Origin: Minicystis rosea
GTDB taxonomy: Bacteria; Myxococcota_A; Polyangia; Polyangiales; Polyangiaceae
Direction: 5' to 3'
DNA: 64,000 bases
NCBI GenBank assembly: GCA_001931535.1
Contig: CP016211.1
Span: 7,921,703 to 7,985,702 of the forward strand
Positions 51,113-60,441 of the stretch are shown in pieces; position 1 is the first letter of the stretch; each line of letters starts with the position of its first letter. The translations under genes and the position numbers were made by a program. Under the pieces are notes generated by a model. It was not told where the DNA came from, did no database searches, and worked only from the letters and a program-made list of their open reading frames with translations.

Positions 51113-54100
51113 CTAAAGCCCCTTCAAGCGCTTTTGCGCCAGGTACCACGCGGTGTTGTCTCGGCGCTTCACGGGACGGGTCACGCGGCCATAAGCGGCC
51201 TTCGCTTCTTCGGGCAAGCCGAGGCGCTCGGCGAGGCGGCCGATGACGTACCAATCGGGCGGGCGCGGCTCTTCGTTGGGCTCGTGCGGGAGGATCTTCA
51301 TCAACGTCTCGCGGGCGTCCTCGGTCCGGCCGAGCTCGGCATAGAGGGCCGCGAGCGTGTTGAGGTACGTGGGTTTGGTCGGCTCGGCCTGCACGGCGCG
51401 CAAGGCATAGCCGAGATCCTTGTCGGTGACGGAGCCCGTGAAGAGGCTGCGCCAAGCTTGGTTGTTGTAATCGCCGGCGTCGGCTTTGCCGATGGCGATG
51501 AGCCGCTCGCCGAGGCGGTAGGACTCGGCGGCGTGACCGAGATCTTCCTCGGCGGAGGCGAGCAGGTAGAGCATCCCCGGATCGTCCGGGCTCGCGGCGA
51601 GGACGTGCTTGGCCTTGGCGGCGACGTCGCCGAGGCGATCGAGGTCGAGGAGCGCGAAGAAGACCATGCGCCGCGCCGCGGACGAGTGGGGAAGCGCCTT
51701 CTCCAGACGCTCCGCGGCGACGAGAGCATCCTTGTAATTGCCGAGGTGGCCGAGGGCGCGATGGAGCGCGTGATCGATGTCGTTCTGTCGGTCGCCGGTG
51801 GCCTTCGCGCGCGCGGCTTCGAGCAGGGTCGCGGCGGACTCGGCGTCCGTCCCGGTGCCGCAGAGGGCCGCGGCGGCCGTCTCGATGTCTGCTTTGTTCG
51901 AGGACCAGAGTCGGGCAAACGGATCTCCGCGCAACGGATCTCCGCCGCCGCCCGCGTCGACCTGCTCGCGCGCCCAATCGAGCCATTGGGTCGCGGCCTT
52001 GCGATCACCGCTCTTTGCCAGGTAGAGCGCCTCGCAGCCGAGATCGCTCGGCATGTTGCCCACGGCGCGGAGCTTGAGCGCGCTGCCTTCTCGCGCGATG
52101 TACACGTGCATGCCTCCTCCGGCGCGGAGCTGCGGGCGGAGGTGCACGCGGAAGCCCACCGCAGGGCTGCCTTCGACGACGGCCTCGCTGCCGGCATAGA
52201 GGATGTCGGCGAGCACGTCGCGGCGATGGACATCGATGGATTTGCCGACGCCGGCGAGCTCTTTGAAGGCATCGACGAGCGGGCTCTTGCCCTTCTTGTC
52301 GTAGGCGCGCGCCGAGACGAAGCGGCGCGCCTCGGCCTCCGCCGCCGCGGTCGGTAGACCGGAGAAGACGGCGAGCGTCTTCAAAGCGATCTCTTCCGGC
52401 TTGGCGGTGGGGAGCCGGACGGCGTCGATGGGCTTGAGCTTCTTTTGACCGAGCGCGCGCACGCGCACGCCGGCGTCGCTGGAGTCTGCGGCCATCAACT
52501 CGGCGAGCGCGGCCGACTCCGGATATTTGCGCAGGTTGATGAGGACACCGGACGCTCCAGCGAGCACCGCCGCCCGCGACTCGCGCGCGAGCGCGAGCTT
52601 GGTCACCTCGGCGACGGCTGCATTGGGACCACCGAGCGCCGCGGCGGTGACGATGGCGGGGACCGCGGGGAGACGCTCGCGCGGGAGCTTGTCGAGGCGC
52701 GCGCGCAGCTCGTCGAAGCGCCCGGCGTACATGCGCGCAAAGAAGGCATTGGGCACGTACACGCCGTTGCTGAAGGCGGCGAGCTGCTCCGGATCGAGGC
52801 TGTCGTAATGGGCAATGGCCTCGGTGAGCTGGCTCTTCGCGCCGTAGCGCTCGCCCTCGTCGTCGTGCTCGAGCAGGATGCCAATCCGCACCTGGGCGTC
52901 GAGATCGGTGGGGTCGCGTTTCACGGCCTCGCGGAAGGCCGCGAGCGCGCCCGCGCGATCGAAGCCGCGGTGGTGCTGGCGACCGAAGGTGTCGCGCTCG
53001 AGGATCAACCCGAGGAGACGATGGTAGGCGGCCGCGTCGGGCTCGAGCTTGACGACCTCGACGGCGAGGCGCCGCGCGCTCTCGCCGAAGCCCAGCTCGA
53101 CGAGCGCCTCGGCGAGACGTGCCTTGTCGATGGCGCGATCGGGATGCGCCTTGACGGCGCGCTGATAGATCTCGATGGCCCGCTCCGGGTGCCGTTCGGT
53201 CACGTGCTTTTGCGCCGCGTGCACGAACTTGACGTGCATGTGCGGCTCGGCGGTGAGGGCCGCATAAGCCTCGTGGAACGCGACCACTTCGGCGCTGCTC
53301 CAGCGGAGCTTGTCGAGCGAGAATCGATATCGGATCTCGACCACACCATCGGACCGCGTGGAGATGGATCGCGCGAGCGTGGCGGCGCCGATCTTCGTGT
53401 CCGCGAGCGCCGGCAAGGCATCGGGGACGAAGCCCTCCGGCGGGTGCACCTCGTAGCGAACCTCGGCCTCGTAGGGTGACGGCACCGCGAGCTCGGTGCG
53501 GCGCTCGTGACCTTCGGCGAGCGGGCGTGGGATCCAGTCGAAGATCACGCTGGGATCGATGATGACGTCGGCGACCGTCAGATCCGCGAGGGCGACGCCG
53601 GTGTCCTTCGCCTCGACGCGGACTTGAAACGGCGCCGAGACGTCCGTGGCCGGCGAGATCTCGTAAGCGCCGAGCTTGGTGGTGTTGTACGTCTTGGTGA
53701 CGTATTTCGTGAGCCCATCCGCGACGGCGTGCGAATCGACGAATTGACGTCGCTGGGCGCGCTCGATGAAGCCGGAAGAAGTTGAGGTCTCGACGATGCG
53801 CGCCTTGCCGTAGTTGGGCAGGTGCACGACGCGCGTCTCACGATAGACGTTTTGCTTCGCGTCGGGGAGCGGCGTGCGCGTGAGATCGCGAGTGTCACCG
53901 TCGATGACGAGCGCGAGCCGGCCCTGATCGGGCCCAGGCAGCTCGCCGGCGCGCCCGAGATCGACGGTGGGGTCGATCCACAACGGGGTCGCGCCGGGCA
54001 CCACGACGATGGCGTGATTGAAGGCGTTGAGCGCAGGCAGCTCGCGCCGCACGTCGTCGTCGAAGCCGGCGCGCAGGAGCGCGACGCGCGCGGGCACGCC

Positions 54101-55114
54101 GGCCTCACGCAGGAGCCCCACGAGGAGCACCGCTTGATCCTTGCAGTCGCCGTAACCACGTTTGAGCGTCTCCGCCGGCCGCTGCGGCGCAATCGCCGAT
54201 TCACCGAACTCGATGCCAGCATAGCGGACCCGCTTCTTGATCCAGGCGAGCAGCTTGTCCGCTTTGACCTTGGGGCTGTCACCGGGCTTCACCTCTTTCT
54301 GGATGACGCCGGCGAACGGGAGATCCCGCAGCGTCTCCTCGACCAAGCGCGAATAAGCCTCGACGATGGGCTGCCAGGACGCGCCGGTGCTGAACGCCAC
54401 CTCCGGCCACATCGGCACATCGGAGGGAGCAAAGGCATCCATCGGCGCGAGGCCGGGATAGGGCCCGCCGCGAAAACGAAGCTGGTGGCGGCCGCCGGAA
54501 TGCGTCTCCTCCAAGGTGACCTTGGCGCCGCGTACCTCGTGTCGGAGCGGCGCGCCTTCCGGCAGATCGATGACGAGCTCGGCCTGCTCGGTTTTGACCC
54601 CGGTTTGCAAAGCCACCTGATGAACGAAACCATCCCCGAAGAAGGGGCGCTTGGTGCGGGTGACGATGCTCTCTTCGACGACGGCGCCGACCTTCACGCC
54701 CGGGAGCGGCGCGCGGAGCACGCGGCCATCGCCATAAACGTCGGGCGCTTCGGGGTACTGCGCCGTCTCGGAGACGGTGGCAGGATCGAGCTTGGCGACG
54801 GTGCCTGAAGCGGAGGTGACGGTGACCGATATCTCCGGTCGCTCCATGTACCAGGGTGACCACGGCGCTTCGGTGGCGCCCCAGTCGGTGACGCCCTGTT
54901 CCGTGAGGATGCGGTAGCGCTGATGGACGGTGCGCACGTAGCCGCCCTTGCCATCGAGCCGATACTCGTAACGTAGCGAGAGGAGCTCGACCGGCGCCGC
55001 ATCCTTCGATTCGGGCCGCTCGACATTGACTGTCTCGGGGAAATCGGGCGCCGGTAGGCCTGGGCCCCGACACGCCGCGAGGCCGGTCATGGCCGCGAGG
55101 ATCGCGCCGCGCAT
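51113..55114 (-). CDS. DUF3857/transglutaminase-like lipoprotein with TPR region
   Basis: A 1333-residue protein from ATG 55114, chosen because it gives a short signal with lipobox LAAC (Cys 15). Residues about 45-240 are a DUF3857 domain. Residues about 290-390 are a transglutaminase-like core with GYGDCKDQA (Cys about 324), FNHAIVVV (His) and WIDPT (Asp), the complete Cys-His-Asp triad. The C-terminal half is long and Ala/Glu/Leu-rich with helical repeats (TPR-like). Such proteins are periplasmic and often large in Bacteroidetes and myxobacteria. The function of the triad here (protease or cross-linking) is not known. Confidence 0.85.
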   Translation of the reverse strand: MRGAILAAMTGLAACRGPGLPAPDFPETVNVERPESKDAAPVELLSLRYEYRLDGKGGYVRTVHQRYRILTEQGVTDWGATEAPWSPWYMERPEISVTVTSASGTVAKLDPATVSETAQYPEAPDVYGDGRVLRAPLPGVKVGAVVEESIVTRTKRPFFGDGFVHQVALQTGVKTEQAELVIDLPEGAPLRHEVRGAKVTLEETHSGGRHQLRFRGGPYPGLAPMDAFAPSDVPMWPEVAFSTGASWQPIVEAYSRLVEETLRDLPFAGVIQKEVKPGDSPKVKADKLLAWIKKRVRYAGIEFGESAIAPQRPAETLKRGYGDCKDQAVLLVGLLREAGVPARVALLRAGFDDDVRRELPALNAFNHAIVVVPGATPLWIDPTVDLGRAGELPGPDQGRLALVIDGDTRDLTRTPLPDAKQNVYRETRVVHLPNYGKARIVETSTSSGFIERAQRRQFVDSHAVADGLTKYVTKTYNTTKLGAYEISPATDVSAPFQVRVEAKDTGVALADLTVADVIIDPSVIFDWIPRPLAEGHERRTELAVPSPYEAEVRYEVHPPEGFVPDALPALADTKIGAATLARSISTRSDGVVEIRYRFSLDKLRWSSAEVVAFHEAYAALTAEPHMHVKFVHAAQKHVTERHPERAIEIYQRAVKAHPDRAIDKARLAEALVELGFGESARRLAVEVVKLEPDAAAYHRLLGLILERDTFGRQHHRGFDRAGALAAFREAVKRDPTDLDAQVRIGILLEHDDEGERYGAKSQLTEAIAHYDSLDPEQLAAFSNGVYVPNAFFARMYAGRFDELRARLDKLPRERLPAVPAIVTAAALGGPNAAVAEVTKLALARESRAAVLAGASGVLINLRKYPESAALAELMAADSSDAGVRVRALGQKKLKPIDAVRLPTAKPEEIALKTLAVFSGLPTAAAEAEARRFVSARAYDKKGKSPLVDAFKELAGVGKSIDVHRRDVLADILYAGSEAVVEGSPAVGFRVHLRPQLRAGGGMHVYIAREGSALKLRAVGNMPSDLGCEALYLAKSGDRKAATQWLDWAREQVDAGGGGDPLRGDPFARLWSSNKADIETAAAALCGTGTDAESAATLLEAARAKATGDRQNDIDHALHRALGHLGNYKDALVAAERLEKALPHSSAARRMVFFALLDLDRLGDVAAKAKHVLAASPDDPGMLYLLASAEEDLGHAAESYRLGERLIAIGKADAGDYNNQAWRSLFTGSVTDKDLGYALRAVQAEPTKPTYLNTLAALYAELGRTEDARETLMKILPHEPNEEPRPPDWYVIGRLAERLGLPEEAKAAYGRVTRPVKRRDNTAWYLAQKRLKGL

Positions 55115-55326
55115 CAAGGTGGGAGAGCAAAAGGCAAAAAGAGGAGCTGAGCTCCAGAAACGGCGTGTACGCATGCAGCGCCGAGGCTCGCCCGATGTCC
55201 TCGGGGCCGTCAAGCACCCTGATGGGCCTCGGCGGGCGGCGCGTTTGCCAGCGGCCCCGAGCGAGCCGAGCTTCGCGCTGCCCGTGGCACGATGTTGCGA
55301 CTCGCCGGAGCCACCATGGTATCCAG

Positions 55327-55677
55327 GTGGATGTGAAACACACCGCGCAATGTCCGAAGTGCGACGGGCGCCGCATCATGCGCATCCATCGTGTCGCCGA
55401 TGCAGCCGAATGGACGGGCACGGGCGACGGCGACTTGAGCTCTCGAAGCGGGACCTCGCCCGTCGCGCGCCGCGTGCTCGTCCGACGCCGCACGAGCACC
55501 GGCCTGTTCGGCGGCACGAACGAGAGCTTCGAGCTCGCCGGCGAAGTGGAGGCCTATGCCTGCGCCGACTGCGGCTATCTGGAAGAATATCTGCGCCATC
55601 CAGAGCGGATCGATTGGAACGAGATCGTCGAGGCCTATCCACACACGGTGAAGGGCACGGGAGGCCCGTTTCGATGA
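55327..55677 (+). CDS. Small zinc-ribbon protein
   Basis: About 116 residues from GTG 55327 (GTG 55333 is also possible). Two Cys pairs, CPKC near the N-terminus and CADCGY near residue 80, give a four-Cys zinc ribbon, the second followed by LEEYL. Zinc ribbons of this type bind nucleic acids or proteins. The coding start is uncertain because no good ribosome site is seen. Confidence 0.6.
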   Translation: MDVKHTAQCPKCDGRRIMRIHRVADAAEWTGTGDGDLSSRSGTSPVARRVLVRRRTSTGLFGGTNESFELAGEVEAYACADCGYLEEYLRHPERIDWNEIVEAYPHTVKGTGGPFR

Positions 55678-55761
55678 GCCGAAAGAGGGCTTCCTCGGAC
55701 ACCCGAGAAGCTTGGGTCGACATCGGGTAACCGCGACGGCGCGCCGGCCGATGTCACCGCC

Positions 55762-56298
55762 TCATCGACTGCGCTCGAGGCGCTCGCTCCCCTGCGCGGC
55801 GATCTCTTCGAAGGTGGAGTCGAGATCGACGAACAGGTCCCAGAAATCTCGGCCGAGCTTCGCGGCCACGGCCTCGACGACGCGACGCTCGAGCTCGGCG
55901 TTTCGCACGCCTTTCCAAAGCTTGTCGGAGAGCGCCACCAAAAGCTCTTCCAGCGAAACATCCATATCGGCCCAGCGGGCGTGGGAGAGGCAGCAACGCG
56001 CGATCTGCGGATCCACGCCGTGGTCGAGCAACAAGCGCTCTCCGTCGGGCTCGTGCTGCGAGCCGGGACCATCGAGCTCGGCGGAATGGAGGATCTTGCC
56101 GGCATCGTGAACGGCCACGCCGAGCCGAACGAGATCGGCATTCACACCCACCTTCATGCGAGCAAGCGCATCGAGGATCGCCTCCGCGGCCTCGCCGACC
56201 AAACGAACATGGGTGACGAGACGAGCCGGCGCGCCGAGACGACGAAGGAGAGCGTGGGCCTCCACGACGGATCGCGGTGAAGGATGGGGTGGGTGCAT
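55762..56298 (-). CDS. HD-domain phosphohydrolase-like protein
   Basis: A 178-residue protein from ATG 56298. The metal-binding pattern of HD proteins is complete: His30, His-Asp at 64-65 (in VHDAGK), His82 and Asp125 (in ALSDKLW). HD proteins hydrolyse phosphate esters of nucleotides or small metabolites. Substrate unknown. It is soluble. Divergent from the next lipoprotein gene by about 260 bases, with no obvious regulatory site seen between them. Confidence 0.75.
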   Translation of the reverse strand: MHPPHPSPRSVVEAHALLRRLGAPARLVTHVRLVGEAAEAILDALARMKVGVNADLVRLGVAVHDAGKILHSAELDGPGSQHEPDGERLLLDHGVDPQIARCCLSHARWADMDVSLEELLVALSDKLWKGVRNAELERRVVEAVAAKLGRDFWDLFVDLDSTFEEIAAQGSERLERSR

Positions 56299-56557
56299 CG
56301 CTGAAGGAGCGAGAGTAGCGGCGAACGAGCCGACAGCAATGGGTTGACGACATTTACGCGGAGTCTTCCGCGGCGCCGACACACATGCCACGCGATGGCA
56401 CACCTGCCCTCTTGACGTGGGAATAGGAGACTGGTCGGCTCACGTTGCCTGGGTCTACGTACGTGAGAATGATGCGCACCTCCCTACATCATCTTTGCGT
56501 GGCCGCGCTCCTCGGGCTCGGCGGCCCGTCCGTCGTCATCGCCTTGCAGACGTGCCC

Positions 56558-57601
56558 ATGAACGCGCGGGCTGGCACGCATCGAGCGCTCCTCATCCTTG
56601 CTCTCGCCCTCCCCTCCTGCTCGCGGAGCGCGCCGCCATCGCCACAACATGGCACTTCCGCCACGAGCCTCCTTGAAGGCGGGGCACCGACACCATCGGC
56701 GGTGACGTCGAGCGGAGATGCGGGTGCGCCGTGGCCCTCGACGTTGCAATGGGCGGGCGACGAGCCGGCGGCCATCGTGCGCACGCCGGATGCGGTGATG
56801 GTGAAGGCCGTGGAGAGCGGGCGCTCCCGTCTGCTCCGCAAGGGAGCATCGGTGTGGGTGGTGCACGATCCGGCGCTCGATCTGGTGTGGGTCCAAGGCA
56901 ATGACACGCTCGACGTGATCGATCTGCGCGACGGAAAGAACGAGGTGGTGGCGATTGCAACGGGGCTCCCGACGGCGGTCCCGATTGGCATTCTACGAAC
57001 GACCGACGGCGGCTCGCATGCCTCCACGTCGCCGAGCGGTTGTGACAGCGGCCGCACGCTCACGCTCGATTGGGAGAGCACACCTCGGCTGCGCTACCTC
57101 GACGACGCTTCGGCGGGCTGGGTCGAGCCTCGCGGCGCAGCCCTCGTCGGATCATCGTGGCTCCGCGCCGAGCTCGGACGAGCGCAGGTGAAGGATCGCG
57201 TCGTGCGCCGCGATTTCCCGACCGAAGGAGCGCGGCCGGCCGGTCCGCTCGCGAGCCTCGGGGCGAAGTGTGCGGCGGCATCGTGCGGTCGGCCGATGAG
57301 CTTCGATGGCAGCGGGTTGCAGATCGTGGTGACGAGCTTCGAGCAGGGTGATTGTCAGCATTGGGGCTGTCACCTCTACGACCCGGCCCGAAAGCAGCTC
57401 GCGACACCACCGCTTCCCATCTCGTGGGGAGCGCTCGGCAAGGTACCCGGGGGCTCGTGCGGGGTTTACCATTTCGATCGCACGGGGAAGCGCTTTCTGA
57501 TCGAAGGGCGCCTCTGCACGGTGGGCGGGACATGCACGGAGCTCGGCAGCGAGGGCCTCGGCTTTCTCGCGGGCGGAGCGGACGTGGGGACGAGCGGTTA
57601 G
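56558..57601 (+). CDS. Hypothetical lipoprotein
   Basis: A 347-residue protein from ATG 56558. The signal ends in ALPSC, a lipoprotein-type cleavage site. The mature part has a Ser/Pro linker and then a repeating beta-strand pattern with Trp and Gly turns, which may form a propeller. Several Cys pairs (CAAASCGRP, CQHWGCHLYDP, CTVGGTCTE) should be disulfides. No family is recognised. A general resemblance in layout to the lipoprotein at 38530-39729 was noticed. Confidence 0.65.
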   Translation: MNARAGTHRALLILALALPSCSRSAPPSPQHGTSATSLLEGGAPTPSAVTSSGDAGAPWPSTLQWAGDEPAAIVRTPDAVMVKAVESGRSRLLRKGASVWVVHDPALDLVWVQGNDTLDVIDLRDGKNEVVAIATGLPTAVPIGILRTTDGGSHASTSPSGCDSGRTLTLDWESTPRLRYLDDASAGWVEPRGAALVGSSWLRAELGRAQVKDRVVRRDFPTEGARPAGPLASLGAKCAAASCGRPMSFDGSGLQIVVTSFEQGDCQHWGCHLYDPARKQLATPPLPISWGALGKVPGGSCGVYHFDRTGKRFLIEGRLCTVGGTCTELGSEGLGFLAGGADVGTSG

Positions 57602-57781
57602 AGCATTCCAGCCCTCGGAAGAGGGATGATGCCATCGGGTTTCTCGAAGGTGCGTTTGCAGGAAGTCCCTGGGAAGGGTGCTTTCAATGCGCGCCCGAGG
57701 CGGAATCCGGCCTGCAGCAAAGCCTCGAAGGGTTCCATGCAGGTGGCGTGAAGCGGTCTCCGTGCCACGCTGGCCGATCCC

Positions 57782-60307
57782 ATGCGATCTCCCTGCTTCG
57801 CCGCCGTGCTCGTGACGCTCGCCGGATGCCGCAGTGATCCGCCGCCGGTGTCCGCTCCGACGCAGCCGTCGGCATCGGCGGCGAGCGCTTCGGTGGCGCA
57901 AACCCATCCACGTATGTGGATCACGGCGGACGATCTCCCGAGGTTACGCGCCCTCGCCACGCCCGCGAATCCGATGTGGGAAAAGGGGCTCAAGCCCGCG
58001 TTGGATCGCGCGGTGGCCATTTATGACAAGGACTTCTTCCCGGGCGGGCAGCCCAACCCGAGCTGGCCCGATCCCGGAATCGACAACTGGGTGCCACGCT
58101 GCACCGAAGCCCTCGCCGAATTCTTCGCTTTCATGTCGCTCGTCGATCCCGAGCCGACCGCGCGCCCGGTGCACGCCGAGCGCGCCAAACGGCTCTTGAT
58201 GCACGTCATCGACGAGGCCGAAAAAGGGGTCGACCCCGACCGGCGAGCCCAAACGCCTTTTCGCGGAGCCGCGTTTGCCACCTTCAACCGAGCCAATTAT
58301 TGGGGAGAAGCGTTCGGGCTGACGGTCGACTGGATTCATGCGGCGCTGAGCGCGAGCGACAAGGCGAAGATTCGCAAGGTGTTCCTCCGCTGGGCCGGTG
58401 AGAACGTGCGCGCGGCGACCTCGGGCCAAGAGCACCCACAGCCCATCGGGGCGCTGAACGATCCTCGGCTCCTCGCCGATCCGCAAAGGCTCCGGTGGGC
58501 GGCCAACAACTATTTCACCGGCCACATGCGGCTCCTCACCATGATGAGCCTCGCGTTCGACGAAGCCGACGATCCGCCGCTCGATCCGAGCGCGCCCGCG
58601 ACCCAGCTCGGCAACACGCTCCGCAGCTATCTCGATGATGCGGTGGGAGCATGGTTGTACCAGCAATATGCGCTCTACGAAGAGCCGTCCGTCGCCGCGG
58701 CGGCGCTCCGTGTACCGCCCGCGGGGCTCGGGGCGGCGAGCGGAGGGCTGTCGCCGGAGGGGTTTCTCTATGGGGCGTCGATTGGCTCGCTGCACGAGGC
58801 GCTCCTGGCTTTGTACACGGCGGGGTATCGAGATCCTAAGAAACTCGGGCCGCAGATTGGTTTGATCGAGAGTGCTTATTGGGACCGCTTCGCCGATGCG
58901 TTCCTCCACGCCCTCACCCCCATGCCCGAGCGGAGCAGCCATCATGGGGTCGTGTACCCGATGGCGAATTTCGGGGAGACGTTGCGGTTTTGGATGACGC
59001 CGGATCATGGGGCGGGATTCGCTTCGATGGCGGTGCACGCGCGGCTCGGGGGACACGAGGCGCGGTTGGGAAAGGCTCGCTGGATCCTCCGAGAAGCGCT
59101 GGAAGGCGGGGCGGAGGCGGCGTATCGACGGGTGGCGGACATTTGGGGCAATTCGCTTTCGAGCCTGGCGATTCTCACCTTCCTGGCCTTCGATCCGGAG
59201 GCGGCGGCGCCCGCGGATCCACGGCCGGCGCTGCCGCTCGTGTTCCACGATCGCGCGCTCGGCCGGGTGGTGGCGCGCTCGGCCTGGACGCCGGATGCGA
59301 CGATGTTCGATTACAAATGCAGTTGGTTGACCATCGGGCACCAATTCGGTGACTGCAATCAGATCGAGCTGTACCGAAAAGGAGAATGGTTGACGCGGGA
59401 GCGGAGCGGCTACGCCAACGATCTGGTGGTGACGACGCCGGACTATCACAACACGCTCTCCATCCAGAACGGGGCGACGCAGCCGAGCGGGCTGCAATGG
59501 TTCGAGACCGTGACGTGGACACGGGGCGGGCAATGGGGCCTGGCGCAGAATGCCGGCGATCCTGCGGTGCGGGTGAGCTCGGGATCGAAATGGTTGTTCG
59601 CGGAGGGGGACGCGACGAACCTCTACAATCGCCGCCCTCATGCGCGCGAGGGGCAGGCGGTGGACGTGGCGCACGCGAGCCGATCGGTGGCTTGGCTGAA
59701 GCCGGATTGGGTGGTGGTCTACGATCGCGCGGCCACGCGGACCGAGGGTCGATTCAAGCGGTTCAACCTGACCTTCGTGGGAGAGCCGATCATCGAGGGC
59801 AAACGGGCGACGGTGACGACGCCGGGCGGGCAAAGGCTGTTCGTGCAAACGCTGCTCCCGGAGGCGGCGACGCTCGTGGGATCGAAGGCGGAGGCGTTCA
59901 ATCGCTTGGCCGAGGGCGAGCCGTCGCGTTTCCGGCTCGTGGTGGAAGATGCGAAGGGGCCGCGCGAGGTGCGCTTCCTTCATGTGCTCGAGGGCGCCGA
60001 TGCGGGCGCTTCGGCGACGAAGACGATGCTTTTGCGATCGAGCGCAGGGACACCGTTCGCGGGCGCGGCGGTGGGATCGCTCGCGGTGCTGTTCCCGGTG
60101 GAGCTCGCGACGCCGTTCGCACGCGTGCGCTACACGGTGCCGGCGAGCGTGAAGGGGCAGCTCGTGACGGGGCTCGCGCCGGGCGGCCGCTACGAGGTGA
60201 CGATGGGCGCGAAGGGCGCGGAGATCGAGGTGACGATCGCCGAGGGAGGCGCGCGGCGCGCCGACGAGGCGGGGGTGCTCGCGCTCGGCTCGCTCGAAGG
60301 CCCGTGA
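57782..60307 (+). CDS. Heparinase II/III-like lipoprotein
   Basis: An 841-residue protein from ATG 57782 with lipobox LAGC (Cys 16). The first half is alpha-helical (toroid-like) with the HPRMWITADDLPRLRAL start typical of the family. The second half is beta-rich and contains IGHQFGDCNQIELYRKGEWL, corresponding to the heparinase signature (His, Asp, GEWL). It would break uronic-acid polysaccharides at the cell surface. It is distinct from, but the same fold class as, the gene at 15135-17225. Confidence 0.7.
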   Translation: MRSPCFAAVLVTLAGCRSDPPPVSAPTQPSASAASASVAQTHPRMWITADDLPRLRALATPANPMWEKGLKPALDRAVAIYDKDFFPGGQPNPSWPDPGIDNWVPRCTEALAEFFAFMSLVDPEPTARPVHAERAKRLLMHVIDEAEKGVDPDRRAQTPFRGAAFATFNRANYWGEAFGLTVDWIHAALSASDKAKIRKVFLRWAGENVRAATSGQEHPQPIGALNDPRLLADPQRLRWAANNYFTGHMRLLTMMSLAFDEADDPPLDPSAPATQLGNTLRSYLDDAVGAWLYQQYALYEEPSVAAAALRVPPAGLGAASGGLSPEGFLYGASIGSLHEALLALYTAGYRDPKKLGPQIGLIESAYWDRFADAFLHALTPMPERSSHHGVVYPMANFGETLRFWMTPDHGAGFASMAVHARLGGHEARLGKARWILREALEGGAEAAYRRVADIWGNSLSSLAILTFLAFDPEAAAPADPRPALPLVFHDRALGRVVARSAWTPDATMFDYKCSWLTIGHQFGDCNQIELYRKGEWLTRERSGYANDLVVTTPDYHNTLSIQNGATQPSGLQWFETVTWTRGGQWGLAQNAGDPAVRVSSGSKWLFAEGDATNLYNRRPHAREGQAVDVAHASRSVAWLKPDWVVVYDRAATRTEGRFKRFNLTFVGEPIIEGKRATVTTPGGQRLFVQTLLPEAATLVGSKAEAFNRLAEGEPSRFRLVVEDAKGPREVRFLHVLEGADAGASATKTMLLRSSAGTPFAGAAVGSLAVLFPVELATPFARVRYTVPASVKGQLVTGLAPGGRYEVTMGAKGAEIEVTIAEGGARRADEAGVLALGSLEGP

Positions 60308-60441
60308 TCGCCGGCACCGGCGGGGCGTAGACGCGGAGCAGGCGCACGTGTCGTGGTACGCCGCATACCCGGCGCGGGCTCGGCCTCCATACGGCCGGCT
60401 CCCGTGCTAAGAGGGCGCCCCCGCAGAGGAAGCGGGGCGCG

